Part shown: positions 58,583-59,109 of the stretch, in pieces
How the letters are laid out: each line of letters starts with the position of its first letter
Position numbering within the stretch: position 1 is the stretch's first letter
From: Deltaproteobacteria bacterium
Lineage (GTDB): Bacteria; Desulfobacterota; Desulfobulbia; Desulfobulbales; JAJRZW01
Assembly: GCA_024275015.1 (NCBI GenBank)
Contig: JAJRZW010000059.1
Coordinates: forward strand, 1-59,109
Reading direction: 5' to 3'
Length of the DNA: 59,109 nucleotides
Program-made: the position numbers and the translations under genes
Notes under the pieces: model-generated
Seen by the model: the letters and a program-made list of their open reading frames with translations, nothing else
The model's database searches: none
What the model was told of the DNA's origin: nothing

Positions 58583-58813
58583 CTGCTTTAAATTTGTTTT
58601 GGTTCCCCGAGTCATGCGGTGAAGACCGCGGCCGCAGTCGGACCCGGTACGAGCTTAACCGGCAGGAGAGTTGAAACAATTTTTAAAGACGGCGCTCCGA
58701 AGGTTCGGAACGCCGGCAAGGTTAACCGGTCGGAAATAGTTTCCGGCATTGGTCCTGGTCAAATGAATGGCCCGGACAACTTACAACTTCTTTAGGAAGG
58801 GGGTTATAAAATT
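58583..58813 (+). other. Long structured 5' leader of the porin gene
   Basis: About 230 bases between the promoter and the ATG. It holds a strong hairpin at 58691-58714 (GGCG-C-TCCGA, loop AGGT, TCGGA-A-CGCC) and two TTAACCGG copies. It fits no riboswitch class I can recognise. GGAAGGGGG lies about 10 bases before the ATG. The remaining stretch 58257-58553 has no gene. Confidence 0.45.
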
Positions 58814-59109
58814 ATGAAGAAAGGACTGACACTTGCACTTGGCACTGTCTTTCTGCTGGGCAGTGCCGCCAGCGCGCTGGCAACTCATGGCGATATCCCG
58901 GCCGAGACCTCGGTCATCGCCGGCACCAACGCCAAAATCACCATTGACGGTGCCCTGCGGATGCGCGGCACGATGCAGAAATCAACCACCAAAGATGAGA
59001 AGAACAGCGCCTGGTATGACGGCCGGATCCGTCTTGGCGTCAAGGCCGCACTCTCCGACGCCGCCAGCGGGTATATTCAGCTTGAGAACGGCGCAAACTC
59101 CGGTGATAA
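58814..59109 (+). CDS. Outer-membrane porin-like protein, N-terminal fragment
   Basis: 98 codons of a gene that runs off the window. Residues 1-23 are a Sec signal peptide (KKGLTLALGTVFLLGSAASALA). The mature part begins with alternating strand patterns typical of a beta-barrel: AKITIDGALRMRGTMQ, ...WYDGRIRLGVKAALSDAASGYIQLENG, as in porins of sulfate-reducing deltaproteobacteria. Strong ribosome-binding site and a long leader suggest high, regulated expression. It is probably a general or anion-selective porin; the class cannot be settled without the rest. Confidence 0.75.
   Translation, partial: MKKGLTLALGTVFLLGSAASALATHGDIPAETSVIAGTNAKITIDGALRMRGTMQKSTTKDEKNSAWYDGRIRLGVKAALSDAASGYIQLENGANSGD

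Noticed and set aside
58583-58813. Known riboswitch (cyclic-di-GMP, Moco, SAM) in the porin leader
   Set aside because: Conserved core sequences of these classes were looked for and not found.

Overview
The window is GC-rich (high fifties per cent by eye) and densely coded on both strands. It reads as chromosome from a Gram-negative, anaerobic deltaproteobacterium-type organism (Desulfobacterota, most likely Desulfobulbales; this placement is inference). The grounds are an eight-CXXCH periplasmic cytochrome c, a periplasmic c-heme/HAMP receptor, an ADP-forming acyl-CoA synthetase, two-subunit pyruvate carboxylase-like genes, an MglA-type GTPase with Roadblock partners, Kdo genes (so LPS), and an outer-membrane porin at the right edge. 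No tRNA, rRNA, CRISPR array, phage or intact insertion sequence was found.

Layout. 1-5.4 kb: the 3' end of glgC, then a leftward run of an unassigned 525-aa protein, a cyclic-nucleotide-binding/PAS membrane protein, trpB and trpA. 5.7-9.7 kb: an RRM protein and a leftward set of histidine kinase, receiver protein, winged-helix regulator and octaheme-type cytochrome. 10-16 kb: acyl-CoA synthetase (ADP-forming) and a SNF2 helicase. 16.4-23.2 kb: recC-recB; recD lies alone at 36.1 kb. 23.5-26.5 kb: a soluble histidine kinase, a Tll0287-like c-heme/HAMP protein and a TPR/OmpA-like protein. 26.8-35.2 kb: a leftward island of Roadblock protein, MglA-like GTPase, a 616-aa unknown, a TPR-PilB/GspE ATPase, a receiver-DUF4388-Roadblock protein and a second Roadblock-like protein. 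This is the best candidate for a little-described system. 38.4-41.9 kb: biotin carboxylase and carboxyltransferase/biotin-carrier subunits. 42.4-49.6 kb: PPC-domain protein, darP, iron alcohol dehydrogenase, an AbrB/MazF-type toxin-antitoxin pair, a KdnA-like aminotransferase, rsmJ, kdsB and mdh. KdnA + KdsB, possibly with the dehydrogenase, suggest synthesis of the amino sugar Kdo8N. 49.6-56.4 kb: a fused YvcK/CofD protein, prmA, queE, a frameshifted queD, a DUF1015 protein and a TrmN6-like methyltransferase. 56.5-59.1 kb: a YcaO-TPR protein and the start of a porin with a long leader.

The intergenic space is crowded with small palindromic, non-coding mobile elements in at least six families, named here R1-R6. 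R2 (about 185 bp) has terminal inverted repeats and 8-bp target duplications. R1 (about 155 bp) is a chain of hairpins whose copies differ by compensatory changes. One R1 copy sits inside an R2 copy, and the flanks fit insertion at a TA dinucleotide. Several element ends coincide with stop codons (recB, the acyl-CoA synthetase, queD). They separate almost every gene of the MglA/Roadblock island.

All functional calls come from reading motifs and from knowledge of the families; no database search was run.
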